NCBI GenBank assembly: GCA_002748415.1
Contig: PDSI01000248.1
Location: 99,567-163,566, forward strand
DNA from: Micrococcales bacterium
GTDB lineage: Bacteria; Actinomycetota; Actinomycetes; Actinomycetales; CAWJMD01
Direction of reading: 5' to 3'
Length of the DNA: 64,000 nucleotides
Part shown: in pieces, positions 49,685 to 61,954 of the stretch
Numbering within the stretch: the stretch's first letter is position 1
Layout: each line of letters opens with the position of its first letter
The notes under the pieces: generated by a model
Seen by the model: the letters and a program-made list of their open reading frames with translations, nothing else
What the model was told of the DNA's origin: nothing
Database searches by the model: none
Translations under genes and position numbers: made by a program

Positions 49685-51003
49685 CCACCTTGACACCGAT
49701 CCTGTCCGATATCTGGGACACCGAGCATTCCTGGAAGCGCGACGTCTACGAGGACGCCGGCGGCTACCGGGCGGTCCGCACAGCGCTGCACACCGACCCG
49801 GCCGACCTGATCGCCGCGGTAAAGGACTCCGGGTTGCGCGGCCGGGGCGGCGCGGGCTTCCCCACCGGCATGAAATGGGGGTTCCTGCCCAAACCGGACG
49901 GCGGGCCTCGCTACCTGGTGGTCAACGCCGACGAATCCGAGCCGGGCACCTGCAAGGACATTCCGCTGATGATGGCCAACCCGCACGCGCTGATCGAGGG
50001 TTGCATCATCACCAGCTACGCCATCGGCTGCCACCACGCCTTCATCTACCTGCGCGGCGAGGTCGTTCACGTGTACCGGCGGCTGCTGCAAGCGGTCGAG
50101 GAAGCCCGCCAGTCCGGCTACCTGGGCCAGGGCATCTTCGGCACCGACTTCGATCTCGAGCTGACCGTGCACGCCGGTGCCGGCGCCTACATCTGCGGCG
50201 AGGAGACCGCACTGCTGGACTCGCTGGAGGGCCGGCGTGGCCAGCCCCGGCTGAAACCGCCGTTCCCGGCGGTCGCCGGCCTATACGCGCGGCCCACCGT
50301 GGTCAACAACGTGGAGACCATCGCCTCGGTGCCCTCGATCATCGGCAACGGCGCGCAGTGGTTCGCCGGTATGGGCACCGAAAGGTCCCAAGGGTTCGGG
50401 TTCTTCTCCCTGTCCGGGCACGTGCAACGGCCCGGTCAGTACGAGGCGCCGCTGGGGATCACCTTACGGGAACTGCTGGATATGGCCGGCGGCATCCGGG
50501 AGGGCCACGAGTTGAAGTTCTGGACGCCCGGCGGGTCCTCCACGCCGCTGTTGACCCGGGAGCACCTGGATGTGCCGCTGGACTTCGAAGCAGTCGGCGC
50601 CAGGGGTTCGATGCTCGGTACCCGGGCACTGCAGATCTTCGACGAGACCACCTGCGTGGTCCGCGCGGTCAGCCGTTGGATGGACTTCTACAAGCACGAG
50701 TCCTGCGGCAAGTGCACGCCCTGCCGGGAGGGCACCTACTGGCTGGCCCAGGTGCTGCACCGCATCGAGGCCGGCGAGGGCACCGAGGCGGATCTGGACG
50801 TGCTGTCCGACGGTGCGAAGAACATCCTCGGCCGGTCGTTCTGTGCGCTGGGCGACGGGGCCACGTCGCCGGTCTCCTCGTCGCTGCAGTACTTCCGCGA
50901 GGAGTACCTGGCTCACCTGCGCAGTAAGGAATCCCCGGGTGGTTGCCCGTTCGACCCGATGGAATCGACCGTCTATCAGGCCGCAGGAGTTGGTGCCCGA
51001 TGA
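49681..51003 (+). CDS. nuoF: NADH-quinone oxidoreductase subunit F
   Basis: [79 protein letters not shown]. Confidence 0.97.
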   Translation: MTTLTPILSDIWDTEHSWKRDVYEDAGGYRAVRTALHTDPADLIAAVKDSGLRGRGGAGFPTGMKWGFLPKPDGGPRYLVVNADESEPGTCKDIPLMMANPHALIEGCIITSYAIGCHHAFIYLRGEVVHVYRRLLQAVEEARQSGYLGQGIFGTDFDLELTVHAGAGAYICGEETALLDSLEGRRGQPRLKPPFPAVAGLYARPTVVNNVETIASVPSIIGNGAQWFAGMGTERSQGFGFFSLSGHVQRPGQYEAPLGITLRELLDMAGGIREGHELKFWTPGGSSTPLLTREHLDVPLDFEAVGARGSMLGTRALQIFDETTCVVRAVSRWMDFYKHESCGKCTPCREGTYWLAQVLHRIEAGEGTEADLDVLSDGAKNILGRSFCALGDGATSPVSSSLQYFREEYLAHLRSKESPGGCPFDPMESTVYQAAGVGAR

Positions 51004-51022
51004 TCACCGGAGCTGTTGCCCG

Positions 51023-53638
51023 ATGAGTACTCCCACCGAACAGATCACCGCCACCATCGACGGCATCGAGGTCACCGTGCCCAAGGGCACGCTCATCATC
51101 CGGGCCGCCGAGGAGATCGGGATTGCCATCCCGCGGTTCTGCGACCACCCATTGCTGGATCCGGTTGCCGCCTGCCGCCAGTGCCTGGTCGAGGTGGCCA
51201 CCCCGGGTCCGGACGGGCAGCTGCGTCCGATGCCCAAACCCCAGCCCGCCTGCGCGATCGAGATGTCCGAGGGCATGGACGTGCAGACCCAAGCCACCTC
51301 AGAGGTGGCCGAAACCGCTCAGCACGCGGTGATGGAGTTCCTGCTCATCAACCACCCCTTGGACTGCCCGGTGTGCGACAAGGGCGGGGAGTGCCCGCTG
51401 CAGAACCAGGCCATGAGCAACGGCCGGACCACCAGCCGCTACATCGAGCACAAGCGGACCTTCGCCAAGCCGATCAAGATCTCCTCCCAGGTGCTGCTGG
51501 ACCGGGAACGGTGCATCGTCTGCCAGCGGTGCACCCGGTTCTCCAAGGAGATCTCCGGCGACCCGTTCATCGACCTGCAGCATCGCGGTGCCCAGCAGCA
51601 GATCGGCATCTACTCGCCCGGCGTGCTGGGCATCGCCACCGAGGCCGAATCGGTGCTCACCGAGACCGGGGAGCCGTTCGCCAGCTACTTTTCCGGCAAC
51701 ACCATCCAGATCTGCCCGGTCGGCGCCCTGACCAGCGCGATGTACCGGTTCCGGTCCCGCCCGTTCGACCTGGTCTCCACCCCCGGGGTCTGCAACGGGT
51801 GCTCGTCGGGGTGCGCGATCCGCACCGATCACCGCCGCGGCACCGTGTTGCGCCGCCAGGCCGGCAACGATCCGCAGGTCAACGAGGAGTGGATCTGCGA
51901 CAAGGGGCGGTTCGCCTTCCACGGCGGCACCACCGCCGACCGGATCACCACCCCGCTGATCCGTGAGGGCGGGCACCTGGTACCGACCTCCTGGCCGCAC
52001 GCGCTGCAGGTGGCCGCACTCGGGCTGAAGGCCGCCAGGGACGGCGGGTTCGCCGGCGACGGCTCGGATACCCCCGACGCGGTCGGTGCCGGGGTCCTGG
52101 TCGGCGGGCACACCACGTTCGAGGACGCCTACGCTTACGCCAAGTTCAGCCGGACCGTGTTGGACACCAACGACATCGACTTCCGGATTCGACCGCACAG
52201 CGCCGAGGAAGCTGCCTTCCTGGCTCACCGGGTATCCGGGCGGCTGGTCGAGGACGGTACGGTCACCTTTGCCGACCTGGAACGGGCAAGCACCGTGCTG
52301 CTGGTCGCGCTGGAACCGGAGGAGGAGGTCCCGGTCGTCTTCCTGCGGCTGCGAAAAGCCATGCGCCGCAACGGTACCCAGGTGCTCAGCATCGCTCCGT
52401 TCGCCAGCCGCGGGCTGGCCAAACTGGGTGGGCAGCTGCTGTCCGCGGCCCCTGGTACCGAACCCAGCGTGCTCAAGGCGCTGACCGAGGGTGCGGGCCA
52501 TGCACTGGAATCAGGAGAGCGGCTGAACGCCGCAGCCCGGGGACTGCGCGAAGAGGGAGCGATCATCCTGGTCGGCGAGCGGGCCGCGACCGCGCCGGGC
52601 ACATTCGCCGCCGTCGAGGCCCTTGCCCGGGCCACCGGCGCCAAACTCGCCTGGGTGCCGCGGCGCAGTGGCGAACGCGGTGCCATCGAGGCGGGCGCGA
52701 TGCCGCACCTGCTGCCCGGCGGGCGGCCGGTAGCCGATGCGGCGGCCCGGGTGGACGCGGCATCGGTGTGGGGCGTGGACTCACTGCCGGATGAACCCGG
52801 CCGGTCCACCGGCGAGATCGTCGAAGCGGCGGCATCGGCCGGTCTGGGTGCGCTACTGGTCTGCGGCTTGGACGTGGACGACCTGCCCGACCCGGCCCGC
52901 GGCTTGGCTGCGTTGCAGCGCACGTTCGTGGTCGCGCTGGAGATACGCCCGTCCGCGGCCGTCGACATGGCCGACGTGGTACTGCCCGTCGCGCATGCCA
53001 GCGAACGGTCCGGCGCCTTCCTCAACTGGGAAGGCCGGGTGCGGACGTTCCCGGCCGCCTTGGATTCGCAGGCGATGACCGACCTGCAGGTGCTGTCGGC
53101 GCTGGCCGGCGAAGTGGGCATCGACCTGCGGCTACCCGACCTGGACGCTGCCCGAACCGAGATCGCCCAGTTCCGCGGCTGGGACGGTGCCCGTGGCCCG
53201 GCTCCGCAACCGGTGGAGGTCTCCCGCCCGGTGATCGCCCCCGGTCAGGCGGTGCTGTCGACCTGGCACCTGCTGCTGGACAACGGCCGCTCGCAGGTCG
53301 GGGAACCGTACTTGGCCGGAACCGCCCACCGGCCGGTGGTGCGGCTGAGCCGGACCGCCGCCCTCCGGCTGGGTTGGTCCACCGGCCGGCAGATCACCGT
53401 GTCCACCAGCAGTGGTTCGGTCACCCTGCCCGCCCAGATCACCCGGATGCCGGACGGAGTGGTGTGGCTGCCCACCAACAACGGGCCCAGCTCTGTCCGC
53501 AAGAGTTTGCGGGCCACCTCCGGTGACGTGGTGTCGGTCGCGGTGGCCGAGGACGCCGAGGCGGAACTGGTCGGGGCCGGGTCCACCTGGTCAGGTGGTG
53601 CCACCGGTTTCGGTATCGCGGAAAGGGGTCCCGCGTGA
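51023..53638 (+). CDS. nuoG: NADH-quinone oxidoreductase subunit G
   Basis: [81 protein letters not shown]. Start ATG 51023 in ORF 50570..53638. Confidence 0.95.
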   Translation: MSTPTEQITATIDGIEVTVPKGTLIIRAAEEIGIAIPRFCDHPLLDPVAACRQCLVEVATPGPDGQLRPMPKPQPACAIEMSEGMDVQTQATSEVAETAQHAVMEFLLINHPLDCPVCDKGGECPLQNQAMSNGRTTSRYIEHKRTFAKPIKISSQVLLDRERCIVCQRCTRFSKEISGDPFIDLQHRGAQQQIGIYSPGVLGIATEAESVLTETGEPFASYFSGNTIQICPVGALTSAMYRFRSRPFDLVSTPGVCNGCSSGCAIRTDHRRGTVLRRQAGNDPQVNEEWICDKGRFAFHGGTTADRITTPLIREGGHLVPTSWPHALQVAALGLKAARDGGFAGDGSDTPDAVGAGVLVGGHTTFEDAYAYAKFSRTVLDTNDIDFRIRPHSAEEAAFLAHRVSGRLVEDGTVTFADLERASTVLLVALEPEEEVPVVFLRLRKAMRRNGTQVLSIAPFASRGLAKLGGQLLSAAPGTEPSVLKALTEGAGHALESGERLNAAARGLREEGAIILVGERAATAPGTFAAVEALARATGAKLAWVPRRSGERGAIEAGAMPHLLPGGRPVADAAARVDAASVWGVDSLPDEPGRSTGEIVEAAASAGLGALLVCGLDVDDLPDPARGLAALQRTFVVALEIRPSAAVDMADVVLPVAHASERSGAFLNWEGRVRTFPAALDSQAMTDLQVLSALAGEVGIDLRLPDLDAARTEIAQFRGWDGARGPAPQPVEVSRPVIAPGQAVLSTWHLLLDNGRSQVGEPYLAGTAHRPVVRLSRTAALRLGWSTGRQITVSTSSGSVTLPAQITRMPDGVVWLPTNNGPSSVRKSLRATSGDVVSVAVAEDAEAELVGAGSTWSGGATGFGIAERGPA

Positions 53639-55026
53639 GCGATTTCAGCAACGACACGATCTGGCTCATCATCGGCAAGGCGGTCTTCGTTTTCGCCTTC
53701 CTGGTGGCCAACGTGGTGGTCGTCATCTGGGCCGAGCGGCGCATCATCGCCAAGATGCAGTACCGGCTGGGCCCCAACCGGATGGGGCCCTTCGGCATCG
53801 GCCAGTCGCTGGCCGACGGCGTGAAACTGGCCTTCAAGGAAGACATCACCCCGCGGAATGCGGACAAGGTGGTGTTCCTGCTCGCGCCCTTCATCTCCGC
53901 CGTCACCTGCTTCCTGGCGTTCTCGGTGATCCCGCTGGGTCCGATGGTCACCGTCCCGTTCACCGACATCAGCACCCCGCTGCAACTGACCGACTTCTCG
54001 GTGTCGGTGCTCTACATCCTTGCCGTCACCGCGCTGGGCGTGTACGGGCTGGTGCTGGCCGGCTGGGCCAGCGGTTCCACCTATCCACTGCTGGGTGGGG
54101 TCCGGTCCACCGCCCAGGTGATCTCCTACGAACTGGCGATGGGCATGTCACTGGTGGCGGTGTTCATCTTCGCCGGGTCGATGTCGACCTCGCAGATCGT
54201 GGCCGAACAGCACGCCAGTGGGCTGTGGTGGTGCATCCCGCTGGCTCCGGCCTTCGTGATCTACGTGATCACGATGTTCGGTGAGACCAACCGGGCCCCG
54301 TTCGACCTGCCCGAGGCGGAAGGAGAACTCGTCGGTGGCTTTCACACCGAGTACTCCTCGATGAAGTTCGCCATGTTCTTCCTGGCCGAGTACGTCAACA
54401 TGTTCACCGTCTCGGCGGTGGCCACCACCTTGTTCCTCGGCGGTTGGCACGCTCCCTGGCCGCTCAGCCTCATCGGCCAGGGCGCGGACGGGGTCGGCTA
54501 TTTCGACACCGGATTCTGGCCCCTGTTGTGGTTCACCGCCAAGCTGTGGGTTTTCATGTTCCTGTTCATCTGGGCTCGCGGGTCGCTGCCGCGGCTACGC
54601 TACGACCAGTTGATGAAGCTCGGCTGGAAGGTGCTCATCCCGGCCGCTCTGTCGTTCCTGGTACTGCTGGCCACGGTCCGCGGCCTGACCGAGTTCACCG
54701 ACATCAACGTGCGGACCTGGCTGATCCCGGTGATCGTCGTCCTGGTGGTGGCGACCGTGGTGACGGCCTTGCTGCCGGAAGGATCCGACGACGACGAGGA
54801 CGAGGCCCAGGCGGAAGCCGGATTCGACCCGTTCGCGGGTGGGCACCCGGTACCGCCGCTGCCCGGCCAGTCCATGCCCACCTCGCCGCGGGCCGCTCGC
54901 CTGCCCGTGCGGGCAACCAGTACCACCGGCGCCGCATCGGCCAGCGAACACCGGCCGGACCCGGACAAGCCGGCACCCGATGAGCCCTCGTCCGACCAGC
55001 CATCGACCGGAGGCCCCGGTGACTGA
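53635..55026 (+). CDS. nuoH: NADH-quinone oxidoreductase subunit H, acidic/proline-rich C-terminal tail
   Basis: [76 protein letters not shown]. Confidence 0.96.
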   Translation: MSDFSNDTIWLIIGKAVFVFAFLVANVVVVIWAERRIIAKMQYRLGPNRMGPFGIGQSLADGVKLAFKEDITPRNADKVVFLLAPFISAVTCFLAFSVIPLGPMVTVPFTDISTPLQLTDFSVSVLYILAVTALGVYGLVLAGWASGSTYPLLGGVRSTAQVISYELAMGMSLVAVFIFAGSMSTSQIVAEQHASGLWWCIPLAPAFVIYVITMFGETNRAPFDLPEAEGELVGGFHTEYSSMKFAMFFLAEYVNMFTVSAVATTLFLGGWHAPWPLSLIGQGADGVGYFDTGFWPLLWFTAKLWVFMFLFIWARGSLPRLRYDQLMKLGWKVLIPAALSFLVLLATVRGLTEFTDINVRTWLIPVIVVLVVATVVTALLPEGSDDDEDEAQAEAGFDPFAGGHPVPPLPGQSMPTSPRAARLPVRATSTTGAASASEHRPDPDKPAPDEPSSDQPSTGGPGD

Positions 55027-55762
55027 CGACCGACCCACCAACCAATCCCACGAGGTCGCTGCTCGCGCGGGCAGCGGCGACGTACAGCGGCCGCCCGCGT
55101 CGCCTCCGGCTCAGGAATCCGCCGGTGGCGGGCCGATCAGTGATTTCCTGGCTCCCGTCGCCGGGTTCGGGGTCACTTTCCGCACCCTGTTCAAGAAGGT
55201 GGAGACCGAGAGCTACCCGGAATACAAACCACCGCCCGCGCCGCGCTACCACGGCCGGCACCAGCTCAACCGGTATCCGGACGGCCTGGAGAAGTGCATC
55301 GGCTGTGAGCTATGCGCCTGGGCTTGCCCGGCCGACGCCATCTACGTCGAGGGCGCGTCCAACACCGAGCAGGCCCAGTTCTCCCCCGGCGAACGGTACG
55401 GGCGGGTGTATCAGATCAACTACCTGCGCTGCATCTTCTGCGGGCTGTGCATCGAAGCATGCCCCACCCGCGCCCTGACCATGACCAATTTCTACGAGTT
55501 GGCCGGCCCGTCCCGGGTCGGGCTGATCTACGAGAAGCAGGATCTGCTGGCGCCGATGCAACCCGACATGCTGGCTGCCCCACACCCGATGGTGACCGGT
55601 GCCGAAGACACCAACTACTACCGTGGCGAGGTGACCGGTCCGGTGCCTGAGCAGGTGGAGTGGGTGCGCGAGCACCGTCCGCAGGACGAGACCGTCGAAA
55701 AGGTGGCCAGGTCGCTCGGACTGGGCGATGCCCTGGCCTGGCACGGAACGGAGGAGACATGA
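55019..55762 (+). CDS. nuoI: NADH-quinone oxidoreductase subunit I
   Basis: Two 4Fe-4S motifs [21 protein letters not shown] and [23 protein letters not shown] start 55019. Confidence 0.95.
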   Translation: MTDDRPTNQSHEVAARAGSGDVQRPPASPPAQESAGGGPISDFLAPVAGFGVTFRTLFKKVETESYPEYKPPPAPRYHGRHQLNRYPDGLEKCIGCELCAWACPADAIYVEGASNTEQAQFSPGERYGRVYQINYLRCIFCGLCIEACPTRALTMTNFYELAGPSRVGLIYEKQDLLAPMQPDMLAAPHPMVTGAEDTNYYRGEVTGPVPEQVEWVREHRPQDETVEKVARSLGLGDALAWHGTEET

Positions 55763-56559
55763 GCCCGGTGCCCATCGGCGGCGGAGAGGCCACGCTGTTC
55801 TGGATCGTTGCCCCGATCATGGTCATCGCCGCGGGGGGGCTGATCTTCGTCCGCAACGCCGTCCACGCCGCCCTGCTCATGGTCGCCACCATGGTGGGCC
55901 TGGCCGTGCTGTACGCCGCTCAAGACGCCCCGTTCATGTTCGCCGCGCAGATCGTCGTATACACCGGCGCGGTCATGATGTTGTTCCTGTTCGTGCTCAT
56001 GCTGGTGGGCGTGGACCGGCAGGTGTCGTTGAAGGAGACCATCTCCGGCCAGCGGGCAGCCACCTGGCTGGCCGGTGCCGGGATCGGTGTGTTGCTGGTC
56101 GGCATGTTCACCGGCATGAACTTCGGCCCGCTGTCCTGGAACGGTTACTCGCCCCCGGCCCAGGCGCTGAACGACGCGTCAAACCCCACCGGCGTGGCCA
56201 GGCTCATCTTCGGCCAGCGCGTGTTCGCCCTGGAGATCGTGGGCACCCTGCTGATCACCGCCGCCGTCGGCGCGATCATGTTGACCCACCAGGAGCGGCT
56301 GACCCCGCCGAAGACACAGAAGGCGCTCGCCGCGGAACGGGTCCGGACCGGCCACGCCGCACCGCTGCCCGGGCCGGGCGTGTTCGCCCGGCACAACGGC
56401 GTGGACACCCCGGCACTGTTGCCCGACGGCACGCCCAGCGAGCTGTCGGTCTCCCGCGTTCTGCAGGTGCGTGGCCAGGCCGCCGGCGACGAGAAAGTCA
56501 GCGAACTCACCGAATCGGTGGCCGGCATTCGCGCCGACATCGAGGGGGAACGCTCATGA
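55759..56559 (+). CDS. nuoJ: NADH-quinone oxidoreductase subunit J
   Basis: ATG 55759 overlapping the nuoI stop; [53 protein letters not shown]. Confidence 0.95.
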   Translation: MSPVPIGGGEATLFWIVAPIMVIAAGGLIFVRNAVHAALLMVATMVGLAVLYAAQDAPFMFAAQIVVYTGAVMMLFLFVLMLVGVDRQVSLKETISGQRAATWLAGAGIGVLLVGMFTGMNFGPLSWNGYSPPAQALNDASNPTGVARLIFGQRVFALEIVGTLLITAAVGAIMLTHQERLTPPKTQKALAAERVRTGHAAPLPGPGVFARHNGVDTPALLPDGTPSELSVSRVLQVRGQAAGDEKVSELTESVAGIRADIEGERS

Positions 56560-56855
56560 GCCTGACCAACTACTTCGTGCTGGCGGCCATCCTGTTCAGT
56601 ATCGGTGCGGTGACCGTGCTGGTGCGCCGCGAGGCCATCATCGCGTTCATGGGAGTCGAACTGATGCTGAACGCGGCCAACCTGGTCCTGGTCACCGCGT
56701 CCCGGGCGTCGGGCCAGTTGTCTGGGCAGGTCATGGCCTTCTTCGTCATGGTGGTGGCCGCCGCCGAGGTCGTCGTCGGCCTGGCCATCATCGTCGCCAT
56801 TTTCCGCACCCGCCGATCAGCGTCGATCGACGACGCCAACTTGCTGAAGTACTGA
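56556..56855 (+). CDS. nuoK: NADH-quinone oxidoreductase subunit K
   Basis: [33 protein letters not shown]...[22 protein letters not shown]. Confidence 0.95.
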   Translation: MSLTNYFVLAAILFSIGAVTVLVRREAIIAFMGVELMLNAANLVLVTASRASGQLSGQVMAFFVMVVAAAEVVVGLAIIVAIFRTRRSASIDDANLLKY

Positions 56856-56868
56856 AGGGAACGCTGTC

Positions 56869-58818
56869 GTGCAGATCGCGCTCGACGCCGTCGTCGCCGG
56901 GACAGCCCTGGCCGAGGCGAACGCGTCGGTACCCGCATCCGGGGCGGCGTCGCTGGCCTGGCTGCTGGTGGCATTGCCACTGGCCTCCGCCGCCCTGCTG
57001 CTGCTGGCCGGACGAGCCTGCGACTCGGTCGGCCACTGGGTGGGAACCGCCGTGTCCTGGTCCACCTTCGTCGTCGCCGCCCTGATCCTGTTCTCCCTGC
57101 TGGGCACGGACGCGCACGAACGAGTGCAGGGGTTGCACCTGTACCAGTGGCTGCACGCCGGTGCCTTCACCGCCGACGTCGGGCTGCGGGTGGACCCGCT
57201 GTCGGTGTCGTTCGCGTTGCTGGTCTCCTTCGTCGGCTCACTGATCCACGTGTACTCGGTCGGCTACATGGAGCACGACCCGGACCGGCGCCGGTTCTTC
57301 GCCTACCTGAACCTCTTCATCGCCTCGATGATGCTGCTGGTGCTGGCCGACAACTTCCTGCTGCTGTACGTCGGCTGGGAGGGCGTGGGCCTGGCTTCCT
57401 ACCTGCTCATCGGGTTCTGGAACCAGGTACCGGAGTACGCCACCGCGGCCAAGAAGGCGTTCGTGGTCAACCGGGTCGGCGACATGGGTCTCGGCCTGGC
57501 CATCGGTGCGATGTTCCTGGTGGTGGGTGCCGTCGGCGTCGACGAGGTGCTCGGCGCCGCCGGGACCATGAGCGAGGGCTGGGCCACCTTCATCGGCCTG
57601 ATGCTGCTGCTGGCCGCGTGCGGCAAGTCCGCCCAGTTCCCGTTGCACTCCTGGCTGGGCGATGCGATGGCGGGCCCCACCCCCGTGTCCGCACTCATCC
57701 ACGCCGCCACCATGGTGACCGCCGGGGTGTATCTGGTGGTTCGCTCCGGCCCGATCTTCGAGATGGCTCCCACCGCGTCGCTGGCCGTCGTGGTCGTCGG
57801 TGCCATCACCCTGACCTACGGGGCGATCGTCGGCACCGCCAAGGACGACATCAAGAAGGCGCTCGCCGCATCGACGATGAGCCAGATCGGCTACATGATG
57901 CTGGCCGCCGGGCTCGGCCCGATCGGTTACGCGTACGCCATCTTTCACCTCATCACGCACGGGTTCTTCAAGGCCGGCATGTTCCTGGGTGCCGGGTCGG
58001 TCATGCACGGGATGAACGACAGCACCGACATGCGCCGCTACGGCAACCTGTACCGGCACATGCGCACCACCTGGTGGACCTTCGGGGCCGGGTATCTGGC
58101 CATCATCGGGTTCCCGTTCCTGTCCGGTTACTTCTCCAAGGACCTCATCATCGAGGCCGCATTCGTCGGTGAGGGCTGGCGGCCGTGGTTCTTCGGTCTG
58201 GTCACCGTGCTCGTGGCCGGCCTGACCGCGTACTACATGTCCCGGCTGTTCTTCATGACCTTCCACGGCGAGGAGCGGTTCGCCGAGGACCACCACCCGC
58301 ACGAGTCGCCGGCGCTGATGACCGCGCCGATGATCGTCCTTGCGGTCGGGTCCGTCGCGTTGGGTGGGCTGCTGAGCTGGCTCGGTTTCACCGGCTGGCT
58401 GGAGCCGGTCACCGGACACGCAGAACACCACGATCCGGTACTGCCGATACCGGTCATCATCGGGCTGACGCTGAGCCTGGTGGCGCTCGGCACGTTCATC
58501 GCCTACCGGCAGTACTGGGCCGCCACTGTGGCCAGGTATGTGCCGCAGGGCTCGATGCTGGAACAAGCGGCTCGCGCCGACCTGTACCAGGAAGTGGTCA
58601 ACCGGGCCCTGTTCGAGGAGCCCGGCCGGGCCGTGGCCACCACGTTGTCCGCGGTCGACCGGGCCGGCATCGACGGCGGCTTCACCGGCGGCGGCCGGTT
58701 GCTGGCGGCGTTCGGTGAAACGATCCGCAAACTGCAGAACGGTTTCGTTCGCTCCTACGCGGCCACCATGCTGCTGGGCGTGGTCGCCCTCGTCGGCACG
58801 ATCCTGGTGGTGAACTGA
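56869..58818 (+). CDS. nuoL: NADH-quinone oxidoreductase subunit L
   Basis: GWEGVGLASYLLIGFW, LHSWLGDAMAGPTPVSALIHAATMVTAGVYLVVR, HGFFKAGMFLGAGSVMHGM. Confidence 0.96.
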   Translation: MQIALDAVVAGTALAEANASVPASGAASLAWLLVALPLASAALLLLAGRACDSVGHWVGTAVSWSTFVVAALILFSLLGTDAHERVQGLHLYQWLHAGAFTADVGLRVDPLSVSFALLVSFVGSLIHVYSVGYMEHDPDRRRFFAYLNLFIASMMLLVLADNFLLLYVGWEGVGLASYLLIGFWNQVPEYATAAKKAFVVNRVGDMGLGLAIGAMFLVVGAVGVDEVLGAAGTMSEGWATFIGLMLLLAACGKSAQFPLHSWLGDAMAGPTPVSALIHAATMVTAGVYLVVRSGPIFEMAPTASLAVVVVGAITLTYGAIVGTAKDDIKKALAASTMSQIGYMMLAAGLGPIGYAYAIFHLITHGFFKAGMFLGAGSVMHGMNDSTDMRRYGNLYRHMRTTWWTFGAGYLAIIGFPFLSGYFSKDLIIEAAFVGEGWRPWFFGLVTVLVAGLTAYYMSRLFFMTFHGEERFAEDHHPHESPALMTAPMIVLAVGSVALGGLLSWLGFTGWLEPVTGHAEHHDPVLPIPVIIGLTLSLVALGTFIAYRQYWAATVARYVPQGSMLEQAARADLYQEVVNRALFEEPGRAVATTLSAVDRAGIDGGFTGGGRLLAAFGETIRKLQNGFVRSYAATMLLGVVALVGTILVVN

Positions 58819-60347
58819 TGGATAGCATGGTGTTGACCCTGCTCGGTCTGCTGCCGCTGGTCGGCGGTGCGGTGGTGTTCGCGTTGCCGGACATGGCGGC
58901 CCGAGCCACCCGGATCGCCTCGCTGGTATTCGGGCTGGGCACGCTGGCCGCGGTGATCGGGGTGGGGATCGCGTTCGACACCGGCGACGCGGCCTCGTTC
59001 CAGTTCGCCGAACAGCGCACCTGGATCCCGCAGCTCGGGGCCTCCTGGGCGTTCGGGCTGGACGGCATCGGGCTGGCGATGATCAGTCTCACCGCGATCG
59101 TCACACCGGTGTGCATGCTGGCCGCGTTCCGGGAGTTCACGGACCGCCCGGACAAGATGCAGTTCTTCCTGGCGCTGATGCTGGTGCTCGAGGCGATGGT
59201 GCTGTGGGTGTTCATGGCCCGCGACCTGTTCCTGTTCTACGTGCTGTTCGAGGCCATGCTGGTGCCGATGTACTTCATGATCGGGATCACCGGCGGGCCC
59301 GCCGCCCGCGCCGCGGGGGTGAAATTCCTGCTGTACAACCTGGCGGGCGGGTTGATCATGCTGGTCGGCGTCATCGGTTCCTACGTGTACGGGCCGGGCG
59401 GGGAACAGGGGTTCCTGATCGACAACCTGACCGGGATCGGCTTCGAGTCCCAGACGGTGGAGCGGTTGCTGTTCCTGGCCGTGTTCTTCGCCTTCGCGGT
59501 GAAGGCGCCGATGTGGCCGCTGCACGCATGGCTGCCGGACGCCGCCGAGGCATCCACCCCCAGCACCGCGGTCATGATCAGCGCGGTGATGGACAAGGTC
59601 GGCACGTTCGGCATGCTGGTGATCTGCCTGCCGCTGTTCCCGAACGCCTCCCAGTGGGCGGCGCCGGCGATCGTCGGGCTGGCGGTGGTCTCGGTACTGC
59701 TGCCGGGGCTGATCGCGATCGTGCAACCTGACCTCAAGCGGCTCATCGCCTACACATCGGTGTCGCACTTCGGGTTCATCGTCATGGGCATCTTCGCACT
59801 GACCAGCACCGGGCACAGCGGGTCGGTCTTCTACATGGTCAGCCACGCGTTCTCCACCGCCGCGTTGTTCCTGGTGGCCGGCATGTTCATCGCCCGGTAC
59901 AAGACCTCTCGCATCGATGATTTCGGCGGCATGCAACGCACCCTGCCGTGGCTGACCGGCTCGTTCCTGCTGGCCGGCTTGTCCGCGCTGGCGATGCCGG
60001 GCATGTCGTCGTTCGTCGGGGAAATCCTGGTCCTGGTCGGGACGTTCCAGCGGTACCGGGTGGCCGGGATCGTGGCGGTGCTCGGCATCGTGCTGTCGGC
60101 GCTGTACATCCTGTACACCTATCAGCGGATGGCCACCGGTCCGGTCCGGTCGCAATTGTCCGGCCGGGCAGACTTGCTGGCGCGGGAACGATGGATCGTC
60201 GTTCCGCTGATGAGCCTGATCCTCGCGCTCGGGTTCTTCCCCAAGCCGCTGTTCGATGTGGTCACCCCCGCGGCCGAGCGGACGGTGACCCAGTCCGGTG
60301 CCGAGGACCCGGAACCAGTTCTGGAAGTTCTGGAGGGACACCACTGA
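58818..60347 (+). CDS. nuoM: NADH-quinone oxidoreductase subunit M
   Basis: RDLFLFYVLFEAMLVPMYFMIGI, KAPMWPLHAWLPDAAEASTPSTAVMISAVMDKVGTFGM. Confidence 0.96.
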   Translation: MDSMVLTLLGLLPLVGGAVVFALPDMAARATRIASLVFGLGTLAAVIGVGIAFDTGDAASFQFAEQRTWIPQLGASWAFGLDGIGLAMISLTAIVTPVCMLAAFREFTDRPDKMQFFLALMLVLEAMVLWVFMARDLFLFYVLFEAMLVPMYFMIGITGGPAARAAGVKFLLYNLAGGLIMLVGVIGSYVYGPGGEQGFLIDNLTGIGFESQTVERLLFLAVFFAFAVKAPMWPLHAWLPDAAEASTPSTAVMISAVMDKVGTFGMLVICLPLFPNASQWAAPAIVGLAVVSVLLPGLIAIVQPDLKRLIAYTSVSHFGFIVMGIFALTSTGHSGSVFYMVSHAFSTAALFLVAGMFIARYKTSRIDDFGGMQRTLPWLTGSFLLAGLSALAMPGMSSFVGEILVLVGTFQRYRVAGIVAVLGIVLSALYILYTYQRMATGPVRSQLSGRADLLARERWIVVPLMSLILALGFFPKPLFDVVTPAAERTVTQSGAEDPEPVLEVLEGHH

Positions 60348-61954
60348 TGTTCACCGCCCCTTCGGTCGATTGGCTGGCTGCCTGGCCGGTTCTTGCGGTG
60401 CTGCTGGCCGGGGTGACCGGCATCGTCGTCGAGGCGTTCGCCCCGCGCTGGAGCAGGCGCAGCATCCAGCTCGCGCTGGTGACCGCGGGAGTGGGCATCG
60501 CCTTGGTCGGCCTGGTCACCGCCTGGGTCGACGGCGCCGATCGCGTGGTCATTCGCTCCGCCACCCCGGGCGACATCGTTCCGGCGGGCATGCTGATCGA
60601 CCGCACCACGTTGTTCCTCCAGGGTGCGCTGCTGTTGGTGGGCGCGCTGAGCCTGCTGCTGATCGCCGAACGGGCCGGCGGGCGGCTGAACTCCTTCGCC
60701 CCGCAGGCCGCAGCGGTCCCCGGTTCCAGCTACGAGCGGCAGGCGTTCCAGGCCAAGCTGGAACACACCGAGATCTTCCCGCTGGCCATGTTCGCCCTCG
60801 GCGGCATGATGGTCTTCGCCTCGGCCGCAGACCTGTTGACGATGTTCGTTGCGCTCGAAGTGTTCTCGCTGCCGCTGTACATCATGTGCGGGCTGGAGCG
60901 GCGGCGCCGGCTGCTGTCCCAGGAAGCGGCACTGAAGTACTTCCTACTCGGCGCTTTCTCCTCCGCGGTGTTCCTGTTCGGAGTGGCACTCATCTACGCC
61001 GTGACCGGAACCGTGAGCCTGCCGCAGTTGACGCTGCGGCTGGAACAGGCGCGCGGGTTCGACTTCGCCAACACCCTGCCGGTACTGGTGGTCGGGGCGT
61101 TGTTCGTGCTGATCGGGTTGTTGTTCAAGGTCGGCGCGGTGCCGTTCCACTCGTGGACCCCGGACGTGTACACCGGGGCGCCGACGCCGATCACCGGGTT
61201 CATGGCGGCCGCCACCAAGATGGCCGCTTTCGGTGCGCTGCTGCGGGTGCTGTTCAGCGGGTTGGACGTGCTCAGTGAAATGTGGTCGCCGATGCTGATC
61301 GCGGTGGCGGTGCTCACGATGGTGCTGGGGTCCCTGGTGGCCATCGCGCAAACCGACGTCAAGCGGATGCTGGCCTACTCCTCGATCGCGCACGCCGGGT
61401 TCATCCTGACCGCCCTGGTGGCGATGCCGGACGACTTGGCATCCCTGCAGCAGGCCCGCTCGAGTGTGTTGTTCTACTTGTTGGCCTACGGCATCACGAC
61501 GGTCGCGGCTTTCGGGCTGGTGATGATGGTGCGGGAGGTCCGCGAGGACGGCAGCATCGCCGGCGAGGCGAACCTGCTCAGCCAGTGGGCGGGGCTGGGG
61601 CGTACGGAACCGGTGTTCGCGGCCGCCTTCACCGTGCTGCTGCTGGCGTTCGCCGGTATCCCCATGACCAGCGGATTCATCGGCAAGTTCGGGGTGTTCC
61701 GGGCCGCGGTCGACGGTGGCCATGCCTGGCTGGCACTGCTGGGCGTGTTGTGTAGTGCCGCGGCCGCGTTCTTCTACATCCGCGTCGTGGTCTTGATGTA
61801 CTTCAGCGATACCAGTGCCCGCCCTGTCACCGTGGCCGTCGGGCCGCTGGCCGCAGCCGCCATCAGCATGGGTGTGGTGGCCACGCTGCTGCTCGGGGTG
61901 ATTCCAGGCCCGGTTCTGTCATTGACGGACGCACTGGTCGTGGCCGGCCCGTGA
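60347..61954 (+). CDS. nuoN: NADH-quinone oxidoreductase subunit N
   Basis: ATG 60347; LLTMFVALEVFSLPLYIMCGL, AVPFHSWTPDVYTGAPTPITGFMAAATKMAAF, VKRMLAYSSIAHAGFIL. Confidence 0.95.
   Translation: MFTAPSVDWLAAWPVLAVLLAGVTGIVVEAFAPRWSRRSIQLALVTAGVGIALVGLVTAWVDGADRVVIRSATPGDIVPAGMLIDRTTLFLQGALLLVGALSLLLIAERAGGRLNSFAPQAAAVPGSSYERQAFQAKLEHTEIFPLAMFALGGMMVFASAADLLTMFVALEVFSLPLYIMCGLERRRRLLSQEAALKYFLLGAFSSAVFLFGVALIYAVTGTVSLPQLTLRLEQARGFDFANTLPVLVVGALFVLIGLLFKVGAVPFHSWTPDVYTGAPTPITGFMAAATKMAAFGALLRVLFSGLDVLSEMWSPMLIAVAVLTMVLGSLVAIAQTDVKRMLAYSSIAHAGFILTALVAMPDDLASLQQARSSVLFYLLAYGITTVAAFGLVMMVREVREDGSIAGEANLLSQWAGLGRTEPVFAAAFTVLLLAFAGIPMTSGFIGKFGVFRAAVDGGHAWLALLGVLCSAAAAFFYIRVVVLMYFSDTSARPVTVAVGPLAAAAISMGVVATLLLGVIPGPVLSLTDALVVAGP

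Noticed and set aside
57238-60344. Long minus-strand ORFs (57238..58566, 58755..60344) and similar antisense ORFs across nuo
   Set aside because: High-GC frame shadows of nuoL/M, with His/Gln/Arg-rich low-complexity translations and no recognisable domains.
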